64,000 nucleotides of DNA from contig JAZGTN010000163.1 in NCBI GenBank assembly GCA_037783415.1, positions 1,054,001 through 1,118,000 of the forward strand. The letters run 5' to 3'. The notes beneath the pieces were generated by a model. It was given only the letters and a program-made list of their open reading frames with translations, had not been told where the DNA came from and did not search any database. Within the stretch, counting starts at the first letter, position 1. Each line of letters begins with the position of its first letter. This document shows positions 50,936-61,800 of the stretch, piece by piece. The stretch is from Leptasterias polaris (Eukaryota > Echinodermata > Asteroidea > Forcipulatida > Asteriidae). The position numbers were made by a program, and so were the translations under genes.

Positions 50936-53062
50936 CAGGGGCGGATCCAGGATTTTCCAAACGGGGGGGCGTGAAAATTTACCAAGCAGCAAATGGTGAA
51001 TGCAATTTGTGGCTGCTTCGAGCGCGTACAACGCGAAGCCCTTACGTCATGGGCCGGTTCCGGGGCCCGCTTAAATGCTCTGAAACAGTTAGGATTCTAG
51101 ATGCTCTGTGGTGCGACCTCATGCAATATATCTGACCACTTTTGTTTTAGCAAGATCATTATTAAAACTTTATTTTCGAGTTGGGAGTCATTGATTTGAA
51201 TCAGCTATCCTGAGTTATAAAAATCAAAATGCAGGCTATAATTAATACTTATTCAGGGGGAAAAAAAATCGATGTTTTATCTGAACTATTGATAATTACC
51301 AGTTTGAAAGAAGCACAACAGATATTAACCCTCTTTCTTGAATACGAAAAAAATATGTGATTTTTCTGAACAGAGCGAGACACCATGACGATGCTATGTC
51401 TTCACTAGCCCCATAGGGCCCCATTAAATATCAGCAGTTGATCGTATAAGCTGTTGTGGTTTGTTGAGGGAACCTGACAATGGTTTTCGCGCAAGTTAAT
51501 ATTATGTGGGAAAAAAATCACACTCGCGATTCGAAAAGCAAACAATTTTCCCAAAAGATCTGTGATGTTTTTAAAAAACAATTAAGCATTGGGGCTTTCT
51601 ACAAGTACAGTAGCATTCGATCAGTAAGTTTCATAACTGGATTAAAAATTAAATCGGGCACAAAATAGGAATGCAATGGTGCTAGAGTCAAGAATACGAA
51701 GTGGATTGGCCCTATTCATGGGGCTATACTTTTTTTCTTTTCTTAAAACTAGTTTCCAATGTTCGTATAGACGATGTGACCTCTGTTTACATTCAAACCG
51801 CCCTCTGTTGACAAGTCTGTTGTCCAAGTCATGTTCCGCCGGGCAAAAAGACGCGTAGTCATGGTAATATTGTGTGTACTTTCTAGCTGGCTGTCAAGTA
51901 CACAAAGGTTTTGCCCGGCGACATGCGCGCGCATCATGTTATGATTTTCAAATGACGTCAGAGGTCACAGCGTCTATAGACTGTGCAAGTCTCGCGCGTA
52001 TCCGAACGAGAAAACACGTCAAACGAAGAACATTTTTATTTCTGAAATTAAATCTTTGTTTTAAATTATATCTCATGATAAAATCTGAAGAACAAAAATA
52101 AATCATTACAATTTTATGAAAAGTTGTAGCTTTTGAAAAAACAATCACAATAGTGTGTATATTATTATTGAAATTTTTTTTAAAACTCTGGGACAAGGAT
52201 GCCTATTTGATGTTAACTTTTTAGAAACCCCTTACGCGGATTTCGTGAAGGTCAAACGGGTCTTAAATGGACCCGTATCGCAGTTTAAAGAGGATGCTGA
52301 CGCCTCAACAACCATAGACTGCAATGAAAAGGGTTTGCTTTGCAATTACAGCATCTGGCACTTATAATTGCGCATCCAAAACAAGCGTTTACGTAAGTTA
52401 TATGATCGGAGGCGAGCACAAAATTCTTAATTTTTTGCAATAACCGGAAGCTGAGGTCAAGTTTAATTCTTGGGTTTTCTTCGTTATATTGTTGAATTGG
52501 TTTTATTTTCATATGTTGTTATCACTTAGTATTACATTCCCAACAACATGTATAATTTTCTAGGTCATAACCTACGTTAAACTAAAATAATTGACGAAAC
52601 AAAATCTCGACCACGTAAAACTCCATATGGTTGGGACCACTATGGTCCCGGAAGTTCGATTACGCGCGAGACTTGCACAGTCTATTGTAAAAGTCACATT
52701 GTATTTTAATAGCGCGCGCGCGTGCTGACCTCCAGCCAGAAACTTCTTTGCACAATGTGCACACACAGGTGGCATGGTCGACTCACGCTGCGGTAGTGTA
52801 TGATCTTCACGCCCCCGGACCCCGCGCCAGGCATTTGCAGGTGTTTCGCGCTTATGTTCAGTGTGTGAGAAAAACACGATGTCCACACACACAGATTCAC
52901 GTGTAATTCCTCATCAGTCAGTGAATTAATAGTGGTCCACAAATGAAACAAAGTGTACGAGGTACGGATTATTAGTAGCTTTTTTGAAGAAAAAAAATAG
53001 GTAGGGCCTATGTCATTAACTTTGTCTCTCCCTCATTCCCCCCCCCCCTGTATCCGCACCTG
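50936..53062. mobile_element. Probable TIR (hAT-like) element
   Basis: The ends CAGGGGCGGATCCAGG and TGTATCCGCACCTG are imperfect inverted repeats. The target duplication is not clear. No transposase frame; a second TIR element is nested within. Confidence 0.5.
51976..52685. mobile_element. TIR element, full-length copy
   Basis: The ends ATAGACTGTGCAAGTCTCGC and GCGAGACTTGCACAGTCTAT are inverted for about 25 bp. A truncated copy lies at 15604-16284. The flanking duplication is uncertain and there is no transposase. Confidence 0.75.
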
Positions 53063-53230
53063 GCGGCCTTCTCGTCTGTTGGATACTGGAGACGCCCGAG
53101 CCTGCAGCTAAGAGGATGCGACCAAACCACGGGATGGCAGCTATAGTAGTACGCAATAATAGGCCTACTGCTAGTACTGACACAAGCATTTCGAATTCGG
53201 GTACGTAGAAAGTATACCTTCTTTTAGTAG

Positions 53231-53760
53231 GTGGTAGTAACGTTTAATGGGGGTTTACAAACCAGTAATAATGTGGCAGCTATTAACGTTCCATTGGGGC
53301 CGGTCAGTGAGGACGTTACTTGCGAATCATTGCAATGCATTCTCTGCAAACCCCAACCAATCCCTAGAATGGGGGAGTTTACTCCCCTGGGTTTACATGT
53401 TCCGTTGTCATTAAAAGAAAAAATATGGAATGGGGCATTTGGGGGGGGGGGGGCTATGGATACCGAGTTGTGGATCATGCAGCTGCACCTGTGTTGTCAC
53501 ATGCCCCATCTGTTAGCAGTTCAGCCAATCAGGTTTATAAAAGCCAAAAAGTGGGTTTCATTTTCGGCTTCAATGGGCCGCGAGGTTGTCATTTTAAAGC
53601 ATGTAGGTTCATGCATAAATGCAGCAAGTGTTCTGCTTTTGGTCATGGGGCTATGTTGTGTAGGAACTGAGAATAAGGCAGGTGCGGCAAGCATGACACA
53701 TAAACCCATGCGGAAAATTGGCAAAACTGAGGGTTCCAGGGCCTTTGGTAAACCGTAACC
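53231..53760 (+). pseudogene. DIRS-like retrotransposon Gag remnant
   Basis: GLHVPLSLKEKIWNGAF is the kind of motif opening Gag-like proteins of DIRS-type elements. After a frameshift at the G run (about 53442-53452), the frame 53425-53670 holds GCHFKACRFMHKCSKC and on to MLC: a C-x4-C-x3-H finger merged with a C-x2-C-x4-H-x4-C knuckle. Broken but recognisable. Confidence 0.55.
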
Positions 53761-54240
53761 CCCCTTGGCCTCAAATGCCGGGAATTCAGCTACAAATGCT
53801 CAGCACAATTTTCGTGCTTCCAACGCCCATCAAAACTAAATTGCTAAGTAAATGGCTATGCAATTATCCAAACCAAAAAGATGCTGTTATTTTGAGTAGG
53901 GGATTTACTAAAGGATTTTCTCTGGGTTATGAAGGTCCTCGGGTTTGCCGAGATTCCACTTGCCTAGCCTCACCAGCTCAGATGCCTAATGTAGTTAAGG
54001 ATAAATTAGCTAAATAAAAAGAATTGGGGTGGATTGCAGGCCCTTTTGTTTACCGTCCTTTTCCTAACTTGCAATGTTCACCCATTGGTTTAGTACCCAA
54101 GCAGGTGCCTGGCATGTTATGCACCATCCACAGTTTCATTGGACGAACCTCGCGTTTGGCATTTTTGGGCGGGAAATTTGTCAGACACGGGATCAATTTC
54201 GATGGTGGTATCATAACGGTTATTTTGTTTTGGTAATGTG
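53718..54240 (+). pseudogene. DIRS-like Pol remnant (RT N-terminus, possible SGNH piece)
   Basis: TPIKTKLLSKWLCNYPNQKD, RGFTKGFSLGYEGPR and, after a stop at 54015, GWIAGPFVYRPFPNLQ and SPIGLVPKQVPG form the N-terminal RT block of DIRS-like Pol. From about 54130 the text changes to HSFIGRTSRLAFLGG and GINFDGG, which resembles the start of an SGNH hydrolase of Ngaro/DIRS elements. The RT core and tyrosine recombinase are absent, presumably deleted. Confidence 0.55.
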
Positions 54241-54693
54241 GGGATTCGGAAGTTTTTATATAGAGTGTTCCTTTAATCTAGTTGCGGGAGTTCATTCACA
54301 AATCCACCTGATTGAACTCGTACAGCTTAAAGTAGTGCATGTTCATTGTTTTAATCAAAACCTTATAATTACTGTGGGTTATTATTGTGTAATTGTTTAT
54401 TCTGTAATTATAGTGGGAATTTACGTCAATAACCACATTAAGTTTCTTTTATGGATATAAAATTATCATTATTCTATTCAATCATCGCACCTGGCGCATG
54501 GATATCTCAAGGGGTATGTAAAGTGGTCAGTCCACTGTGCCATAGCGTGAACTTGAAAGGCACTTGGCCGTAGAAGTTCGAGAATGCCGGTTTATGGTAT
54601 GTTAGCGTGTTGTATCGGCGTTGTATCTCCCTCCTTGATAGGGGAATTGTGCCAGGAATCTCGTTGAGTTGTTGATGTGCAGGGTGTCGGGAT

Positions 54694-54927
54694 TTGGATA
54701 TTTGTATAAAGACACAAATACTATATGATGGAGGAATAAAGAATAAGAGCTCCTTTTATCGAATGAGTGTGTCATCAGAGTTAATTACTAAAACTAATTA
54801 CATGCTGTTCAGCAACACTGCCAGTGACCTTCCATGTCCTGTAAAGATTAATTACTTTATCATCACTAAAACTGATTGTTGTAAATTTCTGGGACTTTTT
54901 GTTGACCGTGGCCTAACATGGAATTGA
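54694..54927 (+). pseudogene. LINE reverse-transcriptase fragment
   Basis: KTNYMLFSN then ITKTDCCKFLGLFVDRGLTW is the region just after the catalytic motif in CR1/Jockey-like RTs. It is truncated at 54927 by the long repeat. Confidence 0.6.
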
Positions 54928-55165
54928 TATTGAAACAATTTTTTCATTTGATATTTTATTGGCCTGGTTTGCCCAAAGTCTTTATACACACATTTACGAA
55001 TGTGTAGTTAATTCTTGTGTAAAAAAGTAGGCCTACATGGCCTCAACTTAATGGCTGGGTTCGGTTTGCTCAGCAATTTCATGTAGTTTGACATTTAGTC
55101 ACGTTTCTACTTAAGTGTGTGGAATGGGTCTGGTGTGCTCAACTTCCAAATGGGTCTGTTGAAAT
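54922..55165 (+). repeat. Partial third copy of the long repeat
   Basis: Same orientation as the right arm, from GGAATTGATATTGAAA to the first GGGTCTG units. It truncates the LINE remnant before it. Confidence 0.8.
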
Positions 55166-55329
55166 AACGTTGAAATAAAGTACAAAAACTTGCCTGGGAA
55201 ATTCCTAAATTCAGCCAAAATTGTTTTGATATTGTCAGAAAAAGTCATACACTTCTAAGTCCCGCCCACAAATTTGCATAAGTTTCAACGTTGTCCCAAC
55301 GTTTTCTCAACGTTGGCTCAATTTTAGCA

Positions 55330-55830
55330 TCTTGTCAAAAGGCGCTCATACCCAAAAGGAATGTATAGCTTTTTGCTTGCCAAATGTTAATGCAACATAG
55401 GAATGATATAAAATTAGGTTTGAGATGTCGCATCAATTACCTGAACTTAGTATAAAAACAACATTTCCATACACAAATAATTATCCCCCAAAATGTTAAA
55501 TTTTAACTTCTTGTCAACATGTTGTGCGCGAAAACCTAGTAGAAATGTATAGCTTTTTACTTGCCAAATATTAATGCAACACAGGAATTGTACAAAATTG
55601 AGTTTGAGATGTCGCATTATCTACCTGATTCGAACTCGGTGTAAAAAATGTTTTTCCATACAAAAAACTAGAAACAATTACCCACAAATTGTTAATTTTT
55701 AAATCACCTTGTCAACATGCGCTCAAAACCAAACTGTGAAGGGCAACTTAGAAGTAGCACTTGTACAACATTTGAGGTTTCAATCACCTGTCTGAACCTT
55801 GAGTGAAAAAACATTTATATATTTTGTAAT
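55330..55830 (+). repeat. Direct repeats of about 180-195 bp
   Basis: CTTGTCAA starts three units near 55331, 55509 and 55706. Two share ATGTATAGCTTTTT and GTTTGAGATGTCGCAT. Part of the same block as the satellite that follows. Confidence 0.6.
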
Positions 55831-56399
55831 TGTTAAAAAAACAAATAGCAACAAAAATGTGAATATTTTAATGGTTGGGGCGACCTCAAGTGCAGTCGTG
55901 AACTAAAAGCCTAGAGGAAGCCAACTTTGATCGCATTTTTAGGGCTGGCTTTAGGCCTATATCGATCCCATTGTAGAATAGGTGACCTTTTCAACATCTG
56001 ACCGTCCTTGCATGTCTGTATCCTCTGTGGTACTAATGGAAATATTACATTATTATTTGGACCACGAATAATGCCTTTTATTTTGCGGTGATTTTAATCA
56101 ATGTTATCTGGGCTATTTCTTGGAATCCTCGCCCCTCATGTGTCTACATTTCTCGTGATCTTCTTGGTAATTTTCTTGATGGAAAATGGTTAAAACGAGA
56201 CAATAGATGGCTGGTAATAATATTAGTATGTTACTGACTGATAGTCTGACCGGACACAAATTATTTTGTTCAATATTTTACCATAGAGGAAGGAAATACA
56301 TGGTTTTATAAATGTAAGTGTTCACCATAATTAAGTATGCTAAATTCAATGTAAGATGTTTGGTTAAGCTCAAATCTAGATAAAAAAAGCAATTGCAAC

Positions 56400-57240
56400 C
56401 TTTATCCAACATTGTACATCGTCAAAAACGTTACATTGAAACAATGTTACCAATTATAATGTTGGGTCAACATTGATTTTAGGTTGTTATTATCGCAACT
56501 CAATTACAACCTTTATCCAACATTGTACATACTTCAATATTGTTAAGTTAAAAAAAACCTTACCAGACTGACGTTGGATCAACATCGATTTTAGGTTATT
56601 ATTATCGCGACGCAAACAAAACCTTTTTCCAACATTGTACATACGTCAAAAACGTTACAATGAAAAAACGTTACCAGAATAATGTTGGATCAACATTGAT
56701 TTTAGGTTGTTATTATCGCGACGCAACAATAACCTTAATCCAACATTGCATTAACGTTTAAAAGTATACGTTGAAATGACGTTACCCAACTGACACTGGA
56801 TCAAAATTGATTTAAGGTTGTTATTATCGCGACGCAATAACAACCTTTATCCAACATTGTTCATACGTAAAAATCATTACGTGGAAAAAAACGTTCCCAG
56901 AATGACGTTGGATCAACATTGATGTTAGGTTATTATTATCGCGACGCAATAACAACATTTATCCAACATTGCACATACGTCAAAATCGTTACGTGGAAAA
57001 AACTTTACCAGAATGACGTTGGATCAACATCGATTTTAGGTTGTTATTATCGCGACGCAATAACAACCTTTATCCAACATTGCATCAACGTTCGTTGAAA
57101 CTACGTTGCCAAATTGACGTTGGATCAACATTGTTTTTTTGGTTGTTATAATCGCGACGTTATTTCAATACTTTTCCAACGTTTACACAACGTCAAACTA
57201 CAACTTAAAACAAACATCGCAAATGTGACGTTGAAATAAT
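56400..57240 (+). repeat. Satellite array, 111-bp unit, about seven copies
   Basis: The landmark AGGTTGTTATTATCGCGACG recurs at 56481, 56593, 56704, 56815, 56927, 57038 and 57140, a period of 111-112 bp with a shorter last unit. Units also carry CGTTGGATCAACAT and ACCTTTATCCAACATTG. The end near 57290 reads AACGTTGAAATAACGTTGTG. Confidence 0.88.
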
Positions 57241-57317
57241 GTTGTTTTATGGTATTTCGACGTTGTGACGCCATATCAACCAAAATTCAACGTTGAAATA
57301 ACGTTGTGTGCCCACTG

Positions 57318-58200
57318 GGTCGACACCATCTGGCGAGAAGCTCTCTGGAAATGCTTACGGTCAGTAAGCTGGTTGATCTCATCGAAGCCATGTATGAGCA
57401 GACAAAGTGTGCAATAATCGTCAATGGCAAAATTTCAGAGTGGTTTAAGGTTGGAGTTGGGGTTAGACAAGGATGCCTCCTATCACCAGTCCTCTTCAAC
57501 CTGTTCCTTGAGTTTGTGATGAAAGGTCTACGTCAACTTGAATCAGGAGTACAAATGGGAAATACCTGCATAAACAACATCAGATAGGCCTATGCGGACG
57601 ACACATCACCCTCAAAAACACCCCCATAGAAAAGGTAAAGGAATTCGTGTTCCTAGGAAGCAACATCCCATCTGTGGAGGAAGATGTGAAGAGGCGCACA
57701 AGGCTTGCAGCCTGGTCTTTTGGACGTTTGAAAAATGCAATTTGGTCAAACCATGACATCTCAAGGTCATTTAAGACCAGAATATATAAAGCTCTCATCC
57801 TCCCAATAGCAATATATGGATCTGAATCTTGGACTCTCAAAAAAGCCACCAAACAAAAACTGGAACTCTTTGAGATGAGGTGCCTCCGCTCCATACTAGG
57901 CGTCTCATTAAGAGATAAAATGAGAAATAATGATATACGCAAGCAACTTAACATGACTAACACAATCACAGATGTAGTGACCAAACGTCGCCTGAAATGG
58001 TTCGGGCATGTCATCAGAATGCCAGCCTGTAGGCTACCCAACCAGGCCTACTGGAATGATTTCTTCACACCACGCCAACGAGGACGCCCACCATTACGCT
58101 GGAAAGATCAAGTCAAAAAGAAGATGCCCAAATCCCACTTCTTGAGGCAGAGCAACTAGCAACAAACCGACTGGAATGGAGTCGACGGTTAACAAAGGAG
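57318..58200 (+). pseudogene. RTE-like LINE ORF2 remnant
   Basis: VRQGCLLSPVLFNLFLEFVM then, after a TAG at about 57585, AYADDT: RT motifs 4-5. A deletion follows. The frame 57647-58159 carries VFLGSNIP.., SWTLKKATKQKLELFEMRCL, KRRLKWFGHVIRMP and RGRPPLRWKDQV, the typical RTE-clade C-terminus. The 5' two-thirds, including the endonuclease, are missing. Inactive. Confidence 0.8.
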
Positions 58201-58699
58201 GCCAAGGGACACCTTGTCCTAAGCAGCTAAGGAAATCCCCAATTATCAAGCTTCCGTCCAGTTCCTGTTGACCAAGGACTCAACCCCATAAATCACCTAT
58301 GTGGTAGGCCCACCTGATACACCCATGGACTTGCACTGACCTTCACTATTACCCGGTCAGTGACCAAGCCTATACCTATTCCCTATAATTATAATGTCAA
58401 TTGTTTCTAATGTATTCATTCTCTCTACACTCTTCGTTCTGTACGAATTACCAGCCCAGGATAGAACAATAAATCTCCTGTATTATATAGCCAATTCAAG
58501 AACGTCTCTGTATATCTTCTTTCTGCATCTATCGGCCTGTAACATCTATATTCACTTGTTACAGTATCATAACGGTTATTTTGTTTTGGTAATTTAACCT
58601 AATTTTACTTTTAGGTATTACATACATGTACTTGTCAGGCAACTAAGTTTACAGTTAATATCCTTTGGCGCCCTGTGATGTTTACCAGGGGTCATCCCG

Positions 58700-59220
58700 A
58701 CCGTATATACAAGCGGTGGGCCTAAAGTTTCTGGCTAAATTTATTGTGTAAAATCGTATTATTGTGCTTTATCAATCATGGCTTTTGGAATTGATATTGA
58801 AATTTTTTTTTCATTTGATATTTTATTGGCCTGGTTTGCCCAAAGTCTTTATACACACATTTATGAATGTGTAGTTAATTCTTGTGTAAAAAAGTGGGCC
58901 TACATGGCCTCAAATGGCTGGGTTCGGTTTGCTCAGCATTCATGTAGTTTGACATTTAGTCACGTTTCTACTTAAGTGTGTGGAATATGGGTCAGGTGTG
59001 CCCAACTTTCAAATGGGTCTGGTGTGCCCATGGGTCTGGTGTGCCCAACTTTCAAATGGGTCTGGTGTGCCCAATTTGTGGCTGGGTCTGGTGTGCCCAG
59101 GGGGTCTGGTGTGCCCCACTCAAAAATGTTTAATTTGCCGGTTTGCCCTGAATACAAAAGTATTGGTATCCGGTATGAAATTGTTTCTGGCTGAATCAAA
59201 ATAAATTCAAGCTGTGGCAT
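58700..59220 (+). repeat. Long inverted repeat, right arm
   Basis: Runs from ACCGTATATACAAGCGGTGG to AAGCTGTGGCAT, the mirror of 50392-50860 with one or more extra minisatellite units. A partial third copy is at 54922-55165. Confidence 0.85.
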
Positions 59221-59452
59221 TCTCCAGAACAGAGCTCCAAAAAAGCTTGCAAAGCAAGTTCTGAAATTTGCCACAACAGCACATTAAGTGTCCTTCTGAC
59301 CACCTGGCATTTGTCCCTCCAGTGAAGGGCAATAATGAATGACCATGAGCTCACCCCAGATAATTACTTTAATAAAAGGAGGGGGGTCAATTTGAACAAC
59401 CGCCGAAGCTAAGAATAAATCATTTTGATCTCTGAATGATAAAATGTGATAA

Positions 59453-59765
59453 TATGGTGTTCTATAAAGGACACTTATATGGTGTTCTATAAAGGACACT
59501 TATATGTTTCCTCGTGCCTGAGAGGTCCCTCGTGTGTGTGAGCAAAACCCTCGTGCGTGTGAGCAAAACCCTCGTGCGTGTGAGCAGAGCCTCGTGCCTG
59601 TGAGCAGAGCCTCGTGCCTGTGAGCAGAGCCTCGTGCCTGTGAGCAGAGCCTCGTGCCTGTGAGCACCTCGTGTGTGTGCGCAAAACCCTCGTGCCTGTG
59701 AGCAAACCCTCGTGTGTGAGCAAACCCTCGTGCCTTATAGTGTGTGTTCTTTATAGAAACACCAT
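59453..59765. mobile_element. Small TIR element carrying a 20-bp minisatellite
   Basis: TATGGTGTTCTATAAAGGAC (duplicated) faces TCTTTATAGAAACACCAT. Between them, at 59507-59742, about eleven units of CCTCGTGCCTGTGAGCAGAG and variants. Confidence 0.7.
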
Positions 59766-60163
59766 ACCAACTTAATAGCTCATTGACAACCATGGTAACG
59801 AACTTAGACATTACAAATCTTTCAAAAGTGTGAAATATTAGATCATTATGGTTATGAATTTTAGTTTATTTATGTAAGTTATCAAAGAGGGATCTCACCA
59901 GGCCTAGTCTAGTTTTAAAGATATTTGACAAACTATAATTTCTTATTTCAAAATCATTGAGATAGTCCCAGTAACCATACCAACTAAATTAAAGCAGAAT
60001 TTAGCTGGATTAACAATGACTTATGAAAGAGATGAACTATTCGGTGCACACGAGAGAAGCACTGGTTTCCAAGTATACATTTTTAAAAGATTGTTTACAA
60101 ATCCTTTTAACATCTTTTAATCTATAGTCTCCATCCACAAGATAAAAATGTAATTAAGCTGGG

Positions 60164-60962
60164 CAGTGGCGGCGCTACGGGGGGCAAAGGGGGGGGGAAA
60201 TCCCCTCCCCCAGTTTCCCCCCCAGTTTTTTCCCCGATGGCGGAAATTGAGTTTAATCCAAACCATTGCACCCAATTTGTTACAATGTTGTTTGCGCTGT
60301 AAATAATAAACTCAATCATCCATCATAATTAGCTGGCACCATCAAAAAAGCCCAATACACTTTCCATCACCGGCAATGTTAATAAAATGTGGATTTATTT
60401 ATCTATACAAGCTTGGAAACTTGCTATAAATAGAAATGCATTGTCTGCCCAAAACCGCATGCAGCCATTGTACACGCAGTTCGCACAACACAGGGCACAC
60501 GTCAAATTCACACAGTGCAAAATCTTATTTCTGTAGTGGTTGTAGGCTTATAAATACAGTACACACGACATAAACTTGATGTTCACGTGGATTGAGGGGT
60601 GCTGTATTATGCTTACTGCTAATTGTTGCGCTTAAACACGTTGGTAAAACAGTTAGTTAAAATGGATATTAGAAAGTTTTGCAAGAAATCCAAACAACCT
60701 CCATCCCATGATGATAGGCACAGATCTGATTCTGAATCTAGCGATGAGAATCCTGAACCCAAACACAAACACCCCAGGATTGAAGTTAATATTGACGTAA
60801 ATGTCCCAGATACCCCCAGTCAAGAATAACGCTGGTGTAAGTCCGTCAATGCTTTTCTGCAGTACAAAATTCCATTATAGATTTTTGTTTGCCCCCCCCC
60901 CCTAAATTTATGTTTCCCCCCTCTTTCCCCCAGATCGATTAACAGGTCTGGTGCCGCCGCTG
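60164..60962 (+). mobile_element. hAT transposon derivative
   Basis: Perfect 8-bp target duplication AAGCTGGG at 60156-60163 and 60963-60970. The ends CAGTGGCGGCGC and GTGCCGCCGCTG are inverted. G/C-rich tracts sit inside both ends. Confidence 0.9.
60623..60829 (+). pseudogene. hAT transposase N-terminal remnant
   Basis: A 68-aa frame. MDIRKFCKKSKQPPS followed by an acidic Ser/Asp/Glu/Pro stretch resembles the N-terminus of hAT transposases of the zinc-finger-MYM type. The catalytic domain is missing, so the element is an internal deletion derivative. Confidence 0.55.
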
Positions 60963-61389
60963 AAGCTGGGTAGACAATGATTTATAAAGAAGATTAACTC
61001 TTCGGTGCACGCGAGAGAAGCACTGGTTTCCAAGGGTATACCTTTTTGGAACTTTAGAGAACATACTGACGAGACGACGACTGTTGCATGCATCTGTTAC
61101 CTTGGTCGGATAAAGGTCGAGAGATCTCAGTATCCGGAATGCGACAGAGAAATCTGAACTTGGAACAGGTCATGAATGGGTGGTATCACCACGCATCTTA
61201 TGACAAAACGACATAATTTAGTGTGCAATAATGACGTAGGGAATGACAGACGAAGACAATATTTCATGGTTTAGATCGAGATCAACATCACGACCCTCTG
61301 ACGTCAATAACTTTGACAGATACAGTCGTCACTGAGAGCTGTTATCGGTGTATTTGGCGATCGAGGTCGATACCATGATGACTAATAGG

Positions 61390-61800
61390 GAAATCTATAT
61401 ATAAAAATCTATATATAAAAAGAGCACGGGTTTTTCTCTGTCTTTCCATCCGTCCGTCTGTCCGCTCTGCGTTGTTTTCCCAGTTACGGGAGAGTCGTGT
61501 GCCTAGCGGCCTTTTTTATCCTGCGGTAAAAAGAAACGCGCTGTGCATGTGTGCGGTTTTCCCAGTATGCCAAAGTCAATACATGTGCGGCCTTTGTTAT
61601 CCTGCGCTTAAAAGAAATATCCTGTGTATGTTCGCGCGCGGTTCCCGGGCTCCCCATGTTGACTGCGCTTGGAAATGTTCGCGACGGTGCGGTGCCTGGA
61701 AATACAGCTGTTGTGTCACGGTATTCTGCGCCAGGTTCGCTTAATCGCTCTAACAATTTCCCTCATATCATACTATTTGCCTTTAAAACAACTTTTTGAA
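61390..61800 (+). mobile_element. Possible Helitron 5' end with tandem repeat
   Basis: TCTATATATAAAAA (twice) then a TCCATCCGTCCGTCTGTCCG tract resembles Helitron 5' termini. Downstream, about 80-bp units with GCGGCCTTTTTTATCCTGCG and GGTTTTCCCAG repeat imperfectly. No 3' hairpin-CTRR end was found. Confidence 0.4.

Larger units (their letters stand above)
60000..61050. repeat. Direct duplication flanking the hAT element
   Basis: About 70 bp with TTCGGTGCACACGAGAGAAG and CACTGGTTTCCAAG occurs at 60005-60080 and again at 60975-61050, one copy each side of the transposon. Confidence 0.65.

Noticed and set aside
56400..57240. CRISPR array
   Set aside because: The repeats are 111-bp whole-unit satellites without unique spacers, in animal-type DNA.
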